From contig NZ_VLKT01000030.1 of NCBI RefSeq assembly GCF_007830515.1, forward strand, positions 1 to 64,000: DNA of 64,000 nucleotides, given 5' to 3'. The translations under genes were made by a program, and so were the position numbers. Below are positions 8,336 to 17,472 of this stretch, piece by piece. This DNA comes from Mesorhizobium tianshanense. Its GTDB lineage: Bacteria > Pseudomonadota > Alphaproteobacteria > Rhizobiales > Rhizobiaceae. Below the pieces are notes generated by a model, which searched no databases, was not told the origin of the DNA, and was given only the letters and a program-made list of their open reading frames with translations. Numbering within the stretch: position 1 is the first letter of the stretch; every line of letters starts with the position of its first letter.

Positions 8336-9445
8336 ATGGAAGCGACACTATCCGCAATGCCGTCCCGGCGTGACTACAGCCTGCTCGGCCGCGACGCGAA
8401 GCGCGCCGTCGAAACCGGACTGTCGGCGGCCGAGTGGTATCACACCGACGTGCCCCGCAAGCAGATGAAGGAGCTGATGAAGCGGGAGGACGGGCCGGCG
8501 ATCCGCGATACGATCATCTGGCTCGGCGCCCTGATCCTGAGCGGCGCGGGCGGCGCCTGGTTCTGGGGCACGTGGTGGTGCGTGCCGTTCTTCTTCGTCT
8601 ATGGCGTCCTTTATGGATCCTCGACGGATTCACGCTGGCACGAATGCGGTCACGGCACTGCGTTCAGGACGCAGTGGATGAATGATGCGGTCTATCAGAT
8701 CGCCTGCTTCATGATCATGCGCAATCCGGTGACCTGGCGCTGGAGCCATACGCGGCACCACACCGATACGATCATCGTCGGCCGCGATCCGGAGATCGCG
8801 GTGATGCGCCCGCCGGATCTGTTGCGCGTCGTGCTCAATGTCTTCGGCATTGTCGATGCCTGGCATGCCATGACCGACATGGTGCGCAATGCGGCCGGCA
8901 TCATCAGCCCGGCGGAAAAGACCTTCATTCCCGAGCAAGAACAGCCGAAGGCGATCCGTATCGCCCGTATCTGGACCGCGATATATGCCGCGACCATCGC
9001 GCTGGCGCTTACTATGGGCTCGTTCCTGCCCTTGATGCTGGTCGGGCTGCCGAGGCTCTACGGCGCCTGGCATCATGTCATGACCGGCCTGTTGCAGCAT
9101 GGCGGCCTCGCCGAAAATGTCATCGACCATCGCCTCAACAGCCGCACCGTCTACATGAACCCGATCAGCCGCTTCATCTACTGGAACATGAACTACCATG
9201 TGGAGCACCATATGTTCCCGATGGTGCCCTATCACGCGCTGCCGAGGCTGCATGAGCTGATCAAGCACGACCTGCCGGCACCGACGCCGTCGATCCTGGC
9301 CGGCTACTGCGAGATGGTGCCCGCCTTCCTGCGCCAGTTGCGCAATGAAGACTATTTCCTCAAGCGCGCGTTGCCGCCGACCGCGAAGCCCTATCGTGAA
9401 GAGCTTCACAACGATAACCATGCTGTCGCGGCGGCAGCGGAATGA
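8336..9445 (+). CDS. Fatty-acid-desaturase-family membrane oxygenase, MocD-like
   Basis: A 369-residue integral membrane di-iron enzyme. The three histidine clusters are HECGH (102-106), HTRHH (138-142) and HVEHH (288-292), with hydrophobic segments between them. ATG 8336 follows GGAGG at a good distance. It is followed by a Rieske ferredoxin and a ferredoxin reductase, which would deliver electrons. This trio matches the MocD-MocE-MocF set reported for conversion of 3-O-methyl-scyllo-inosamine to scyllo-inosamine in rhizobia. Other desaturase-family hydroxylases share the same motifs, so the substrate is inferred. Confidence 0.8.
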   Translation: MEATLSAMPSRRDYSLLGRDAKRAVETGLSAAEWYHTDVPRKQMKELMKREDGPAIRDTIIWLGALILSGAGGAWFWGTWWCVPFFFVYGVLYGSSTDSRWHECGHGTAFRTQWMNDAVYQIACFMIMRNPVTWRWSHTRHHTDTIIVGRDPEIAVMRPPDLLRVVLNVFGIVDAWHAMTDMVRNAAGIISPAEKTFIPEQEQPKAIRIARIWTAIYAATIALALTMGSFLPLMLVGLPRLYGAWHHVMTGLLQHGGLAENVIDHRLNSRTVYMNPISRFIYWNMNYHVEHHMFPMVPYHALPRLHELIKHDLPAPTPSILAGYCEMVPAFLRQLRNEDYFLKRALPPTAKPYREELHNDNHAVAAAAE

Positions 9446-9497
9446 TATGCGCCCATGCCGGGCAAGTTGACCAAGCAGAAATCCGCCGGGAGGACCG

Positions 9498-9812
9498 ATG
9501 AGCGACTGGGTCGAGGCCTGTGATGCCGAGGACATCGACGAGGAGGACGTGATGCGGTTCGACCATGACGGCCGCACCTTTGCCATCTATCGCAGCCCCG
9601 ACGACGAGTATTTCGCGACGGACGGTTTGTGCACGCATGAGAAGGTGCATCTGGCCGATGGTCTGGTGATGGATGACATCATCGAATGCCCCAAGCACAA
9701 TGGCCGCTTCAACTACAAGACCGGGGCGGCCAGGGGCGCGCCGGTCTGCGTCAATCTCAGGACATATCCGGTCAGGATCGACGCCGGCAAAATCCTCATT
9801 CAGATCGGGTGA
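9498..9812 (+). CDS. Rieske-type ferredoxin, MocE-like
   Basis: A 104-residue cytosolic [2Fe-2S] protein. The Rieske ligands are Cys45-x-His47 in CTHEKVHL and Cys64-x-x-His67 in CPKHNGRF. ATG 9498 follows GGGAGGA. It lies between the desaturase-like oxygenase and its likely reductase, and should carry electrons between them. MocE is the family member named in rhizopine catabolism; the same fold serves many oxygenases, so the specific role rests on the neighbours. Confidence 0.88.
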   Translation: MSDWVEACDAEDIDEEDVMRFDHDGRTFAIYRSPDDEYFATDGLCTHEKVHLADGLVMDDIIECPKHNGRFNYKTGAARGAPVCVNLRTYPVRIDAGKILIQIG

Positions 9813-9817
9813 CGGTG

Positions 9818-11047
9818 ATGACGAAGGGGATGATCATCATCGGCGCCGGCGAATGCGGCGGGCGGGCTGCGTTGGCGCTGCGCGATCTCGGCTATGACGG
9901 GCCGGTGACGCTGGTCGGCGACGAGCCGCATCTGCCCTATGAGAGGCCGCCGCTGTCGAAAGACGCGATGGCCGGCAATGCGCCCGAGATCAAGGCGATC
10001 GCCAGCGACGCGGTCCTGGCCGAGAGATCGATCAGGCACATCCATTCGGTTCAGGCGGTGGCGATCGACCGCGCGGCGCATTGCGTGCACCTTTCGGACG
10101 GCTCAAGCCTGCTTTACGACAAGCTCTTGCTGGCGACCGGCTCTACCCCGCGCAAGCTGCCAATGCCGGGCCTCGGCGTGCGCTGCGTCTATCTCCGGAC
10201 CTTCAACGACGCGTTGGCTATTCGCGCGCATCTCAGCGCCGGAAACCGCATCGCCATCGTCGGCGGCGGCTTCATCGGCCTCGAACTCGCCGCCGCGGCG
10301 TGCAGGCTGGGGGCTGCGGTCACCGTCGTCGAGGCACAGCCGCGCATCCTGATGCGCGGCGTGCCGGCCGAGATCGCCAAAATCATCCACGAGGCGCATG
10401 AAGCCGAAGGCGTGAAAATCCTGTGCGGCGACGGCATCGCCGCGATCGCCGACGACGGCGCCAAGGCGCGCATCGCGCTTGCCGGCGGGCAGAACATCGT
10501 CGCCGATCTGGCCGTGATCGGCATCGGCGCCGTGCCGGTGACCGGACTTGCCGCGGAAGCGGGGCTGACGATCGACAACGGCATAGCAGTCGACGCCGAG
10601 CTTCGCACCGGCGATCCGGACATCTTTGCCGCCGGCGATTGCTGCTCGTTTCCGCTTGCCGTCTATGGCGGCCGGCGCGTGCGATTGGAAGCCTGGCGCA
10701 ACGCGCAGGAGCAGGGCGCGCTGGCGGCCAGGAACATGCTGGGCGCCGGCGAGGCTCACGCAGCAGTGCCATGGTTCTGGTCGGATCAGTACGGCCTGAC
10801 CTTACAGATCGCCGGCCTATCGGACGAGGGCCACAGCACTGTGCGCCGCGACCTCGACGACGGCGCCTTCATCCTGTTCCATTTGGCGCAGGACGGCAGG
10901 CTGGTCGCGGCGAGCGGCATCGGCCTGGGCAACACGGTCGCCCGCGACATAAGGCTGGCCGAGATGCTGATCGCCAGGCGGGCGAAGCCGGCGCCGGAAG
11001 CGCTCGGCTCGCAAACGGTCAAGCTGAAGTCGCTGCTGGCGGCGTGA
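9818..11047 (+). CDS. FAD-dependent ferredoxin reductase, MocF-like
   Basis: A 409-residue pyridine-nucleotide-disulfide-type reductase. The FAD motif GAGECG is at 9-14 and the NAD(P) motif GGGFIGLE near 145, followed by the FAD-ribityl motif IFAAGDCC near 270 and a C-terminal reductase domain. ATG 9818 lies 5 bases after the ferredoxin stop. It would pass electrons from NAD(P)H to the Rieske ferredoxin for the membrane oxygenase. It is the third gene of the mocDEF-like run. Confidence 0.88.
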   Translation: MTKGMIIIGAGECGGRAALALRDLGYDGPVTLVGDEPHLPYERPPLSKDAMAGNAPEIKAIASDAVLAERSIRHIHSVQAVAIDRAAHCVHLSDGSSLLYDKLLLATGSTPRKLPMPGLGVRCVYLRTFNDALAIRAHLSAGNRIAIVGGGFIGLELAAAACRLGAAVTVVEAQPRILMRGVPAEIAKIIHEAHEAEGVKILCGDGIAAIADDGAKARIALAGGQNIVADLAVIGIGAVPVTGLAAEAGLTIDNGIAVDAELRTGDPDIFAAGDCCSFPLAVYGGRRVRLEAWRNAQEQGALAARNMLGAGEAHAAVPWFWSDQYGLTLQIAGLSDEGHSTVRRDLDDGAFILFHLAQDGRLVAASGIGLGNTVARDIRLAEMLIARRAKPAPEALGSQTVKLKSLLAA

Positions 11048-11168
11048 GCCGACGCGGGCTCCAGAACCATTTGAGAGAACTGGCGGATGAAAGCTCGTGC
11101 GCCCTCGGCCAAATTCGTCCATTACCCTGAACGGATATTGCCATGGCTTATCCATGCTTGGTCCAATC

Positions 11169-12965
11169 TCATGGCAATCGAGATCTTTTCGGCCGGATCG
11201 AATGCGTGGAACCGCTTGCTTTCGGTGCCGCTGCCTCCTGCAGCTCACGCCGAAATTCATCGCGTTTCTCATGGATCGAAGCGATGACCGGTCCTGCCGC
11301 CTGCCCCAATCCGATCAGCGCCGCTTCCGACAGCTGCAGGCTGGCCTCGATCGTTTCCGGCACGGCGTCGGTCACGCCGATCGCATAGAGGTGACGCGCG
11401 TGGCCAGCATCGCGTGCGCGGGAGATGATGACGATGTCCGTTCTCAGCGCACGCACCTGTTTTACGATCTCGTCGATATCTGCCTTCCCGGCAACCGTTA
11501 CGATGACGGCTTTGGCGTCCATGAGACCGCAGATCTTCAGGAATTCCGGCTCTGTTGCGTTGCCGTAAAAGACCTCACGTCCGCTTCGCCGGTATGCCGG
11601 GACCGCAGCTGCGTCATTGTCCACTGCGATGTAGCGATAGCTATGCCGATCCAGCAGCGAGCAGACGACGTGTCCGACCCGGCCATGCCCTATGACGATC
11701 GCATGTCCGGCGACGTCACTTGGTGCGACGGTGAGTTCCGGGTCGAGCGCCCTGGGCTCATGGAACCTCGGCATCAATCGCCGCGCGACCAAACTCAGCG
11801 CCGGAATGAGCGTCATCGTGATCGATGTCACCGTCAAGGTGAAGCTTGAGACGTTGGAATCGATAAGTCCGAGCGTGGTTGCCATGCCGATGCCAACGAA
11901 TGCGAATTCGCCGCCTGGACCAAGGAGCAGGCCTGTTTCGATCGCCGCAGGCCAGGACAGGCGAAATATCCGGGCGAGGCCGGTGAGCAGGAGGACCTTG
12001 ATGCCGATCAGGCCGACGACAGAGGCAAGAAGCCAGAATGGCTCGCGAGCAAGCTCGCGGAGGTCGATATTCATGCCGACAGTAAAGAAGAACACGCCAA
12101 GCAGCAGCCCCTTGAAAGGACCAGCGGCGGTTTCGATCGCCTTGCGAAATTCGGTCTCGGCGAGCAGCAGCCCCGCGATGAATGCTCCCAGCGCCATGGA
12201 CAGCCCGGCCAGCGCGGCCGCGACCCCGGTACCGACAATCACAAACAACGTCGCGGCCACGAACAATTCAATGGTTCCGGCGGAGGCGACCAATCGGAAC
12301 AGGGGCCGCAAAAACAGGCGTCCGACGATAGCAATCGCCGTAACGGCAAGCGTAGCATTCAAGAGGGTGAGCGCGAGATTGGCGGTGACCGAGTTGCTCG
12401 TGTCGCCACCTAGAATGGAGACAAAGAGCAGGATCGGAATCACGGCCAGGTCTTGCGCCAGGAGCACGGCAAAACTGGCTCGGCCGGCAGCCGTGGCAAG
12501 CCGGCCCTGGTGGGAAAGCACCTCGATAACGATCGCGGTCGAGGACAAGGCAAGGCAGGCGCCGAGGATGATCGATACAGTCGCCGAGTTGCCGGCCAGG
12601 GCTGCGATGCCGCCGATCACAGCGGCGGAAAGGACGACCTGCAAGCTCCCGAGTCCGAACACCAGGCGGCGCATGGTTTTCAAACGTTCGTAGGATAGCT
12701 CCATGCCGACAACAAAGAGCAAGAACACCACGCCGAGTTCGGCGATACCGGCAACATTCTTGGCATCGACGACGGTGACCCAGTACAAGAACGGAAATGC
12801 GTTGATGAGGGAGCCCAGGCCCAGTGGGCCAAGGATCGCCCCAGCCGCCATGTATCCGATCACGGTGCTAAACCCAAAACGCCGCATCAACGGAACAACA
12901 ATGCCCGCCGTCCCAAGTACGACAAGCGCATCGCTATAGGAATCGATATTGATCGGCGCTGCCAC
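11169..12965 (-). CDS. CPA2-family monovalent cation:proton antiporter (KefB/YbaL-like)
   Basis: A 598-residue inner-membrane protein. Residues 1-390 form the Na+/H+ exchanger domain with about 12 hydrophobic segments. Residues from about 413 form a cytosolic RCK/TrkA-N domain whose nucleotide site reads GHGRVGHVVCSLL. These proteins exchange K+ or Na+ for protons and are gated through the RCK domain. The start is GTG 12965 behind AGAGGG. It stands alone, convergent with the mocF-like gene across 121 bases that hold nothing I recognise. Confidence 0.88.
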   Translation of the reverse strand: MAAPINIDSYSDALVVLGTAGIVVPLMRRFGFSTVIGYMAAGAILGPLGLGSLINAFPFLYWVTVVDAKNVAGIAELGVVFLLFVVGMELSYERLKTMRRLVFGLGSLQVVLSAAVIGGIAALAGNSATVSIILGACLALSSTAIVIEVLSHQGRLATAAGRASFAVLLAQDLAVIPILLFVSILGGDTSNSVTANLALTLLNATLAVTAIAIVGRLFLRPLFRLVASAGTIELFVAATLFVIVGTGVAAALAGLSMALGAFIAGLLLAETEFRKAIETAAGPFKGLLLGVFFFTVGMNIDLRELAREPFWLLASVVGLIGIKVLLLTGLARIFRLSWPAAIETGLLLGPGGEFAFVGIGMATTLGLIDSNVSSFTLTVTSITMTLIPALSLVARRLMPRFHEPRALDPELTVAPSDVAGHAIVIGHGRVGHVVCSLLDRHSYRYIAVDNDAAAVPAYRRSGREVFYGNATEPEFLKICGLMDAKAVIVTVAGKADIDEIVKQVRALRTDIVIISRARDAGHARHLYAIGVTDAVPETIEASLQLSEAALIGLGQAAGPVIASIHEKRDEFRRELQEAAAPKASGSTHSIRPKRSRLP

Positions 12966-13099
12966 TCATCCCTCTGGGTCTGGCTTGATGCACAATTTCC
13001 GTACTGGAATACATAGTGTGTGCATAGCCAACAGCCGCCCATGAATTCAATCCTACGCCGTGCCCCTGATCGTCAGGCACGAAGCGTCGGATTTCACCA

Positions 13100-14059
13100 C
13101 TAAAACAGCGCCTTCAGCTCCGCCAGCTTATCGTTGACCAGCCACCCATAGTAATTTTCCTCGGGCAGCTTCTCCGGTTCGCCCGCGGCGCGGCGTCTGT
13201 CGTTCTCGGCTTTCAGCGCATGGGCGCGCTGTTCGGGATTGCCGACATTGTAGAGCGTCGATGTGATCCCGGGATTGCCCGATATGTCGAAGCCGGCAAT
13301 GTCTCTGTAGGCATCGATCGATTTGCGGAGCGCCGCCGCGACATAGGACAAGGTGAGGTCCGGGTCCATGATGGTCTTGTAGACCGCATTCGGATCGCCG
13401 ACGTCGAGCTTCGGCAGGCCGGAAACCTCGCTCACGAGATCGCTCATCTGCAACGCGGTCAGCGGATTGAGCTGGCCGAGGCCGAAGGTCTGGCCGGCAT
13501 AATAGGGCTGGAAGAAGGTGGCGCCGAAGCGGTCGTCGGGAAAACTCTCCCCGTCGACGTTCTTGCCGCGAAAGGACTGGTTCCACACCTGCTCGCGGCA
13601 TTCCCAGAGCTCGTAGCTGTCCGATTTGCCGGCGCATTTCTGGAATTGCGGCCGCTGCACGAAATCGGTGATGTCCTCGCCGTCATAGGCGAAGGACAAC
13701 TTGCTCGACAGATAGGAGATCGCCTTGACGTAGTAGGTCTGCAGCCGGTCGTAGGCATCGACATTGTAGGTGTGCTCGCCGACGATGGCCCCGACGATGT
13801 GCATCGGGTCGATGCCATAGGTCGCCGCCGCTTCGCTGATCTTGCCGCGAAGACCGGCGTCGTTCTGCAGCAGTGCATAGACCTTGCGGTATTTCGCCTG
13901 GAAGGTGGTGTTGGTGGCCTGGGTGCGCCGGCTCGAGGCGCCCGGTATGTTGGGCTGCTCGGCATTGCGGTTGCCCGGCGGCACCATCGTCGCCGCTTGC
14001 GCGGCGAACATGGCTGTCGCCAGCGTCAGCCCGAGAATGACGAGGATCAGTTTTTTCAT
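13100..14059 (-). CDS. DUF1402-family secreted protein
   Basis: A 319-residue protein of unknown function. Residues 1-23 are a signal peptide (MKKLILVILGL, then AAQAA). The rest is soluble and rich in aromatic residues; a QTFGLGQLNPLTALQM stretch recalls lytic transglycosylase-like folds, but no catalytic assignment is made. ATG 14059 puts the signal peptide at the N-terminus; a longer in-frame reading was rejected. It lies downstream of hslU on the same strand with a 175-base gap. I recall the family from rhizobial genomes; the function is not known to me. Confidence 0.75.
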   Translation of the reverse strand: MKKLILVILGLTLATAMFAAQAATMVPPGNRNAEQPNIPGASSRRTQATNTTFQAKYRKVYALLQNDAGLRGKISEAAATYGIDPMHIVGAIVGEHTYNVDAYDRLQTYYVKAISYLSSKLSFAYDGEDITDFVQRPQFQKCAGKSDSYELWECREQVWNQSFRGKNVDGESFPDDRFGATFFQPYYAGQTFGLGQLNPLTALQMSDLVSEVSGLPKLDVGDPNAVYKTIMDPDLTLSYVAAALRKSIDAYRDIAGFDISGNPGITSTLYNVGNPEQRAHALKAENDRRRAAGEPEKLPEENYYGWLVNDKLAELKALF

Positions 14060-14234
14060 GCGCCGCCGCCTGTAATAGTCGCCGGGCAAACTAGGTAAAG
14101 CTCCAGGTCGAGTCGAGAGCCCCTTCAGTCGCCGAGACGAAAGGTGGCCATATGCTTCCATTTGGCCACACGTTGCAGAATATCCGGGCAGAATCCCCGC
14201 CCGCCCGGCACCGGGATTGCTCGGCACTGTCGCC

Positions 14235-15548
14235 TTACAGGATGAATCGCGACAAATCCGTGTTTCTGGACAAGTCGCCGACATGCTTCTCCACATAGGC
14301 GGCATCGATGGACACCGACGTGCCGTGGCGGTCCGGCGCGTCATAGGAGATCTCGTCCAGCACCCGCTCCATCACCGTCTGCAGCCGCCTGGCGCCGATA
14401 TTCTCGACGCTGGCGTTGAGATCGACGGCGATGCCGGCCAGCGAATCGATAGCGTCGTCTGTGAAGACGAGATCGACGCCCTCGGTCTTCATCAGCGCGA
14501 TGTACTGCTTGATCAGGCTGGCCTCGGTCTCGGTCAGGATGCGGACGAAATCGTCCTTCTCCAGCGCACGCAGCTCGACGCGGATCGGCAGACGGCCCTG
14601 CAGTTCGGGCAGCAGGTCGGACGGCTTGGCAACGTGGAACGCACCCGATGCGATGAACAGGACGTGATCCGTCTTCACCGGTCCGTATTTGGTCGCGACC
14701 GTGGTGCCCTCGACCAGCGGCAAGAGGTCGCGCTGCACGCCTTCGCGGGAAACGCCGGCGCCCATGCCGCCCTCGCGCGAGGCGATCTTGTCGATCTCGT
14801 CGAGGAAGACGATGCCGTCGTTTTCGGTCGATTCGAGCGCCCTGCGCACCACCTCTTCCTGGTCGAGCAGCTTGTCGGACTCGTCGCCGACCAGCAGCGC
14901 GTAGGATTCCTTCACCGTCGTCTTGCGCGTCTTGGTCTTCTGGCCGCCCATCGCCTTCGACAGCATGTCGTTGATGTTCAGCACGCCGATATTGGCGCCT
15001 GGCATGCCGGGAATCTCGAAGCCGGGCATGCCGCCAGTGCCGGTGTCGCTCACTTCGATTTCGATTTCCTTGTCGTCGAGCTCGCCGTCGCGCAGCTTCT
15101 TGCGGAAGGAGTCGCGCGTGGCCGGGCTCGCCGTCTTGCCGACGAGCGCTTCCAGCACACGTTCCTCGGCATTGACATGGGCGCGCGCCTTGACATCCTC
15201 GCGCATCTTTTCGCGCACCAGTCCGATGGCGATCTCGACCAGGTCGCGGATGATCTGCTCGACGTCGCGGCCGACATAGCCGACCTCGGTGAACTTGGTC
15301 GCCTCGACCTTGACGAACGGCGCACCGGCAAGGCGCGCCAGCCGGCGCGAGATCTCGGTCTTGCCGACGCCGGTCGGGCCGATCATCAGGATGTTCTTCG
15401 GCATCACCTCTTCGCGCATCTGGCCTTCGAGCTGCTGGCGGCGCCAGCGGTTGCGCAAGGCGATGGCCACGGCGCGCTTGGCGTCCTTCTGGCCGATGAT
15501 GAAGCGATCGAGTTCCGAAACGATTTCGCGGGGCGAGAATGTGCTCAT
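14235..15548 (-). CDS. hslU: HslUV protease ATPase subunit
   Basis: A 437-residue AAA+ unfoldase of the HslUV (ClpYQ) protease. Walker A GPTGVGKTE is at 57-65 and Walker B IVFLDEIDKI near 250. The C-terminus SRFIL is the tail that docks into HslV. The inserted I-domain occupies about 110-230. ATG 15548 (MSTFSPRE) was preferred to a codon five residues earlier that overlaps the upstream gene. hslV is on the same strand, but two other genes lie between them. Confidence 0.96.
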   Translation of the reverse strand: MSTFSPREIVSELDRFIIGQKDAKRAVAIALRNRWRRQQLEGQMREEVMPKNILMIGPTGVGKTEISRRLARLAGAPFVKVEATKFTEVGYVGRDVEQIIRDLVEIAIGLVREKMREDVKARAHVNAEERVLEALVGKTASPATRDSFRKKLRDGELDDKEIEIEVSDTGTGGMPGFEIPGMPGANIGVLNINDMLSKAMGGQKTKTRKTTVKESYALLVGDESDKLLDQEEVVRRALESTENDGIVFLDEIDKIASREGGMGAGVSREGVQRDLLPLVEGTTVATKYGPVKTDHVLFIASGAFHVAKPSDLLPELQGRLPIRVELRALEKDDFVRILTETEASLIKQYIALMKTEGVDLVFTDDAIDSLAGIAVDLNASVENIGARRLQTVMERVLDEISYDAPDRHGTSVSIDAAYVEKHVGDLSRNTDLSRFIL

Positions 15549-15552
15549 ATCA

Positions 15553-16152
15553 CTAAATTCCACTTTGCCACTGCCGGATGGACTCGAACGGATGCAGCAG
15601 CATGATCACGTTGAGCGTCAGATTGTCCCTGATGATGGTGCCGACACCGAATTCGAAGATGAGGGCGAGGGTCACGATCACCCATATAGGAAGCTTGCGC
15701 GCCATCACAAATCCCAGCACCATCGCCAGCGTGTCCGCCACCGAATTGATGATGCTGTCGCCATAGTAATCCAGGGAAATTGTGCCGGCGCGATAGCGCT
15801 CGATGATCAGAGGACTGTTCTCGAGAAGCTCCCAGCCGCCCTCTATGACCACCGCGAATGCTAGCCTGAGCCCGATCGGCGAGCGCGGGAACAGAAACCA
15901 CGCCAGCGCATAGAACAGGAAGCCGTGGATGAGGTGGGAGAATGTGTACCAGTCGGAAATGTGCTGGGAATTTTCCGAGCTCTGCACAACGCCGTGCCAA
16001 AGCTTGACATAGCCGCATGTGCAGATCGGCGTTCGACCCATAAGGTAGAGGGCCACGGCCTGGAAGATTATCAGGCCGAGGACGAGCAGAAGTCCCATCC
16101 GCCAGCTGTCTTCATAGGCCGAGACGGTCTTGTCGCCGCTGGTTGTGCTCAT
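15553..16152 (-). CDS. DUF2585/UPF0314-family membrane protein
   Basis: A 199-residue integral membrane protein with about five hydrophobic segments. Conserved-looking features are a PICTCGYVKLWHG motif near 45 and an EGGWELLENSP stretch near 105. ATG 16152 follows a GAGGGG site and removes a basic, Met-rich upstream stretch. The gene ends 4 bases before hslU. The function of this rhizobial family is unknown to me. Its place inside the hsl run suggests co-expression under heat or envelope stress. Confidence 0.8.
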   Translation of the reverse strand: MSTTSGDKTVSAYEDSWRMGLLLVLGLIIFQAVALYLMGRTPICTCGYVKLWHGVVQSSENSQHISDWYTFSHLIHGFLFYALAWFLFPRSPIGLRLAFAVVIEGGWELLENSPLIIERYRAGTISLDYYGDSIINSVADTLAMVLGFVMARKLPIWVIVTLALIFEFGVGTIIRDNLTLNVIMLLHPFESIRQWQSGI

Positions 16153-16183
16153 GCTGTTACTGCCCCTCTTCGACGCCGCCCTC

Positions 16184-16711
16184 TTAGGCATTGCCCTCTT
16201 CGGCATCGCCCTCGGCATCGATTGCCATCAGCACGGCGTCGCCATATTCCGACCGCCTGCGATCGATAGCCCGGAAACCGGCCTTTTCATAGGCGCGGAT
16301 GGCTCGTCCGTTTGCCGGATCCGGATCGATGATGACGCGCGGCGCCCCTTCCTCGAACAGCTGCTCCACGAACTGCCGGACAATTGCCGAGCCGTGCCCG
16401 CGCCCGACAAGCTCAGGCCTGCCGATCGACAGATCGATGCCGAGCGTGCCGAACGGCTGGTCGCTATAGGGATGGCCATCCTCCAGATGCGGGTCGTAGC
16501 TTTGCATGTAGCCGATCGGCTCGCCGTCGAGTTCGATGATCAGCGGTTCGACGGAAATGCTGTCGATATGTTCGCGGATCTGGGCGATCTCCGTCTCGGG
16601 ATCGTCCCACCACTCGGCGACATGCGGCTCGGCCAGCCAGCCGGCGATCATCGGCAGGTCCGCCTCAGTCACCGGCCGAAAATCGTACAGCGCGGCCCGC
16701 TCAGCCGGCAT
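16184..16711 (-). CDS. GNAT-family acetyltransferase (AAC(6')-like)
   Basis: A 175-residue GNAT protein. The acetyl-CoA loop is RGHGSAIVRQF near 110-120, and the C-terminal part contains NGRAIRAYEKAGF. The overall layout resembles aminoglycoside 6'-N-acetyltransferase-like proteins, but substrate specificity cannot be read. ATG 16711 overlaps the end of hslV by 11 bases, which indicates translational coupling. A longer reading starting inside hslV was rejected. It is the second gene of the hslV run. Confidence 0.82.
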   Translation of the reverse strand: MPAERAALYDFRPVTEADLPMIAGWLAEPHVAEWWDDPETEIAQIREHIDSISVEPLIIELDGEPIGYMQSYDPHLEDGHPYSDQPFGTLGIDLSIGRPELVGRGHGSAIVRQFVEQLFEEGAPRVIIDPDPANGRAIRAYEKAGFRAIDRRRSEYGDAVLMAIDAEGDAEEGNA

Positions 16712-17252
16712 CGAGCGTTTCGATGACGAAGTTGTTGTTGGTGTAGACGCAGATTTCGGATGCGATCTGCATCGCCTTGCGGGCGATCTCTTCGGCATCC
16801 TTGTCGCTGTCCATCAGCGCGCGCGCCGCGGCCAGCGCGTAATTGCCGCCCGAACCGATCGCCATGACGCCATGTTCGGGTTCGAGCACGTCGCCGGTGC
16901 CGGTCAGCGCCAGCGAGACCGACTTGTCGGCAACCAGCATCATCGCTTCCAGCCGGCGCAGATAGCGGTCGGTGCGCCAGTCCTTGGCAAGCTCGACGCA
17001 GGCCCGCGTCAACTGATCCGGATATTGTTCGAGCTTGGCTTCCAGCCGCTCCAGAAGCGTGAAGGCATCGGCGGTGGCGCCGGCGAAACCGGCAATGACG
17101 TTGCCGCCCTTGCCGATGCGGCGCACCTTCTTGGCGTTGCCCTTCATGATGGTCTGGCCGAGGCTGACCTGGCCGTCGCCGGCGATCACCACCTTGCTGC
17201 CCTTGCGCACCGTCACGATGGTCGTGGCGTGCATGGTCAGTTCATCAGACAT
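16701..17252 (-). CDS. hslV: HslUV protease proteolytic subunit
   Basis: A 183-residue threonine peptidase that forms the double hexameric ring capped by HslU. The catalytic Thr follows a short propeptide: the N-terminus reads MSDELTMHA then TTIVTVRKGSKVVIAGDGQ. Other family stretches are GFAGATADAFTLLERL and MAIGSGGNYALAAARAL. ATG 17252 is well placed. It heads a minus-strand run through a GNAT gene and a UPF0314 gene to hslU, divergent from hisB. Confidence 0.96.
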   Translation of the reverse strand: MSDELTMHATTIVTVRKGSKVVIAGDGQVSLGQTIMKGNAKKVRRIGKGGNVIAGFAGATADAFTLLERLEAKLEQYPDQLTRACVELAKDWRTDRYLRRLEAMMLVADKSVSLALTGTGDVLEPEHGVMAIGSGGNYALAAARALMDSDKDAEEIARKAMQIASEICVYTNNNFVIETLDAG

Positions 17253-17472
17253 TTTCTGCTCCGATCAACACCGATCCCGAAAGGCGATTGGCGCGTTACG
17301 AGTGGACTTGATCGGCCATATGTATGCATAGGTCCGATGATTGCAAACCGGTCATCCGCCAGTCCCGATACCGCTTGGCTTGGTAACTGGCAATCGCCGG
17401 ATCATGCTGCTAGAAGGCTCTCGTTTTCAAGCAAGTGAACGCTTGGACTGAACTCTGGACAAGGATGAGGTC
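17253..17472. promoter_or_regulatory. Divergent hslV / hisB promoter region
   Basis: 220 bases between hslV (minus) and hisB (plus). On the minus strand CTTGAA at 17431-17426, then 16 bases, then CAGCATGA ending at 17402 is a weak candidate RpoH-type promoter. The -10 matches CCCCAT poorly. No convincing hisB promoter was identified. Confidence 0.2.

Noticed and set aside
14217..15605. Long open frame antisense to hslU
   Set aside because: GC-rich codon bias of hslU opens this frame; its protein is Asp/Arg/His-rich with no recognisable domain.
16184..16711. Aminoglycoside resistance gene
   Set aside because: The GNAT fold resembles AAC(6') proteins, but the gene is embedded in the hsl run with no mobile or resistance context, so only a general acetyltransferase is supported.
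17402..17431. RpoH (heat-shock) promoter for hslV
   Set aside because: CTTGAA is good but the -10 match CAGCAT to CCCCAT is weak and the site is about 150 bases upstream; kept only as a low-confidence note.
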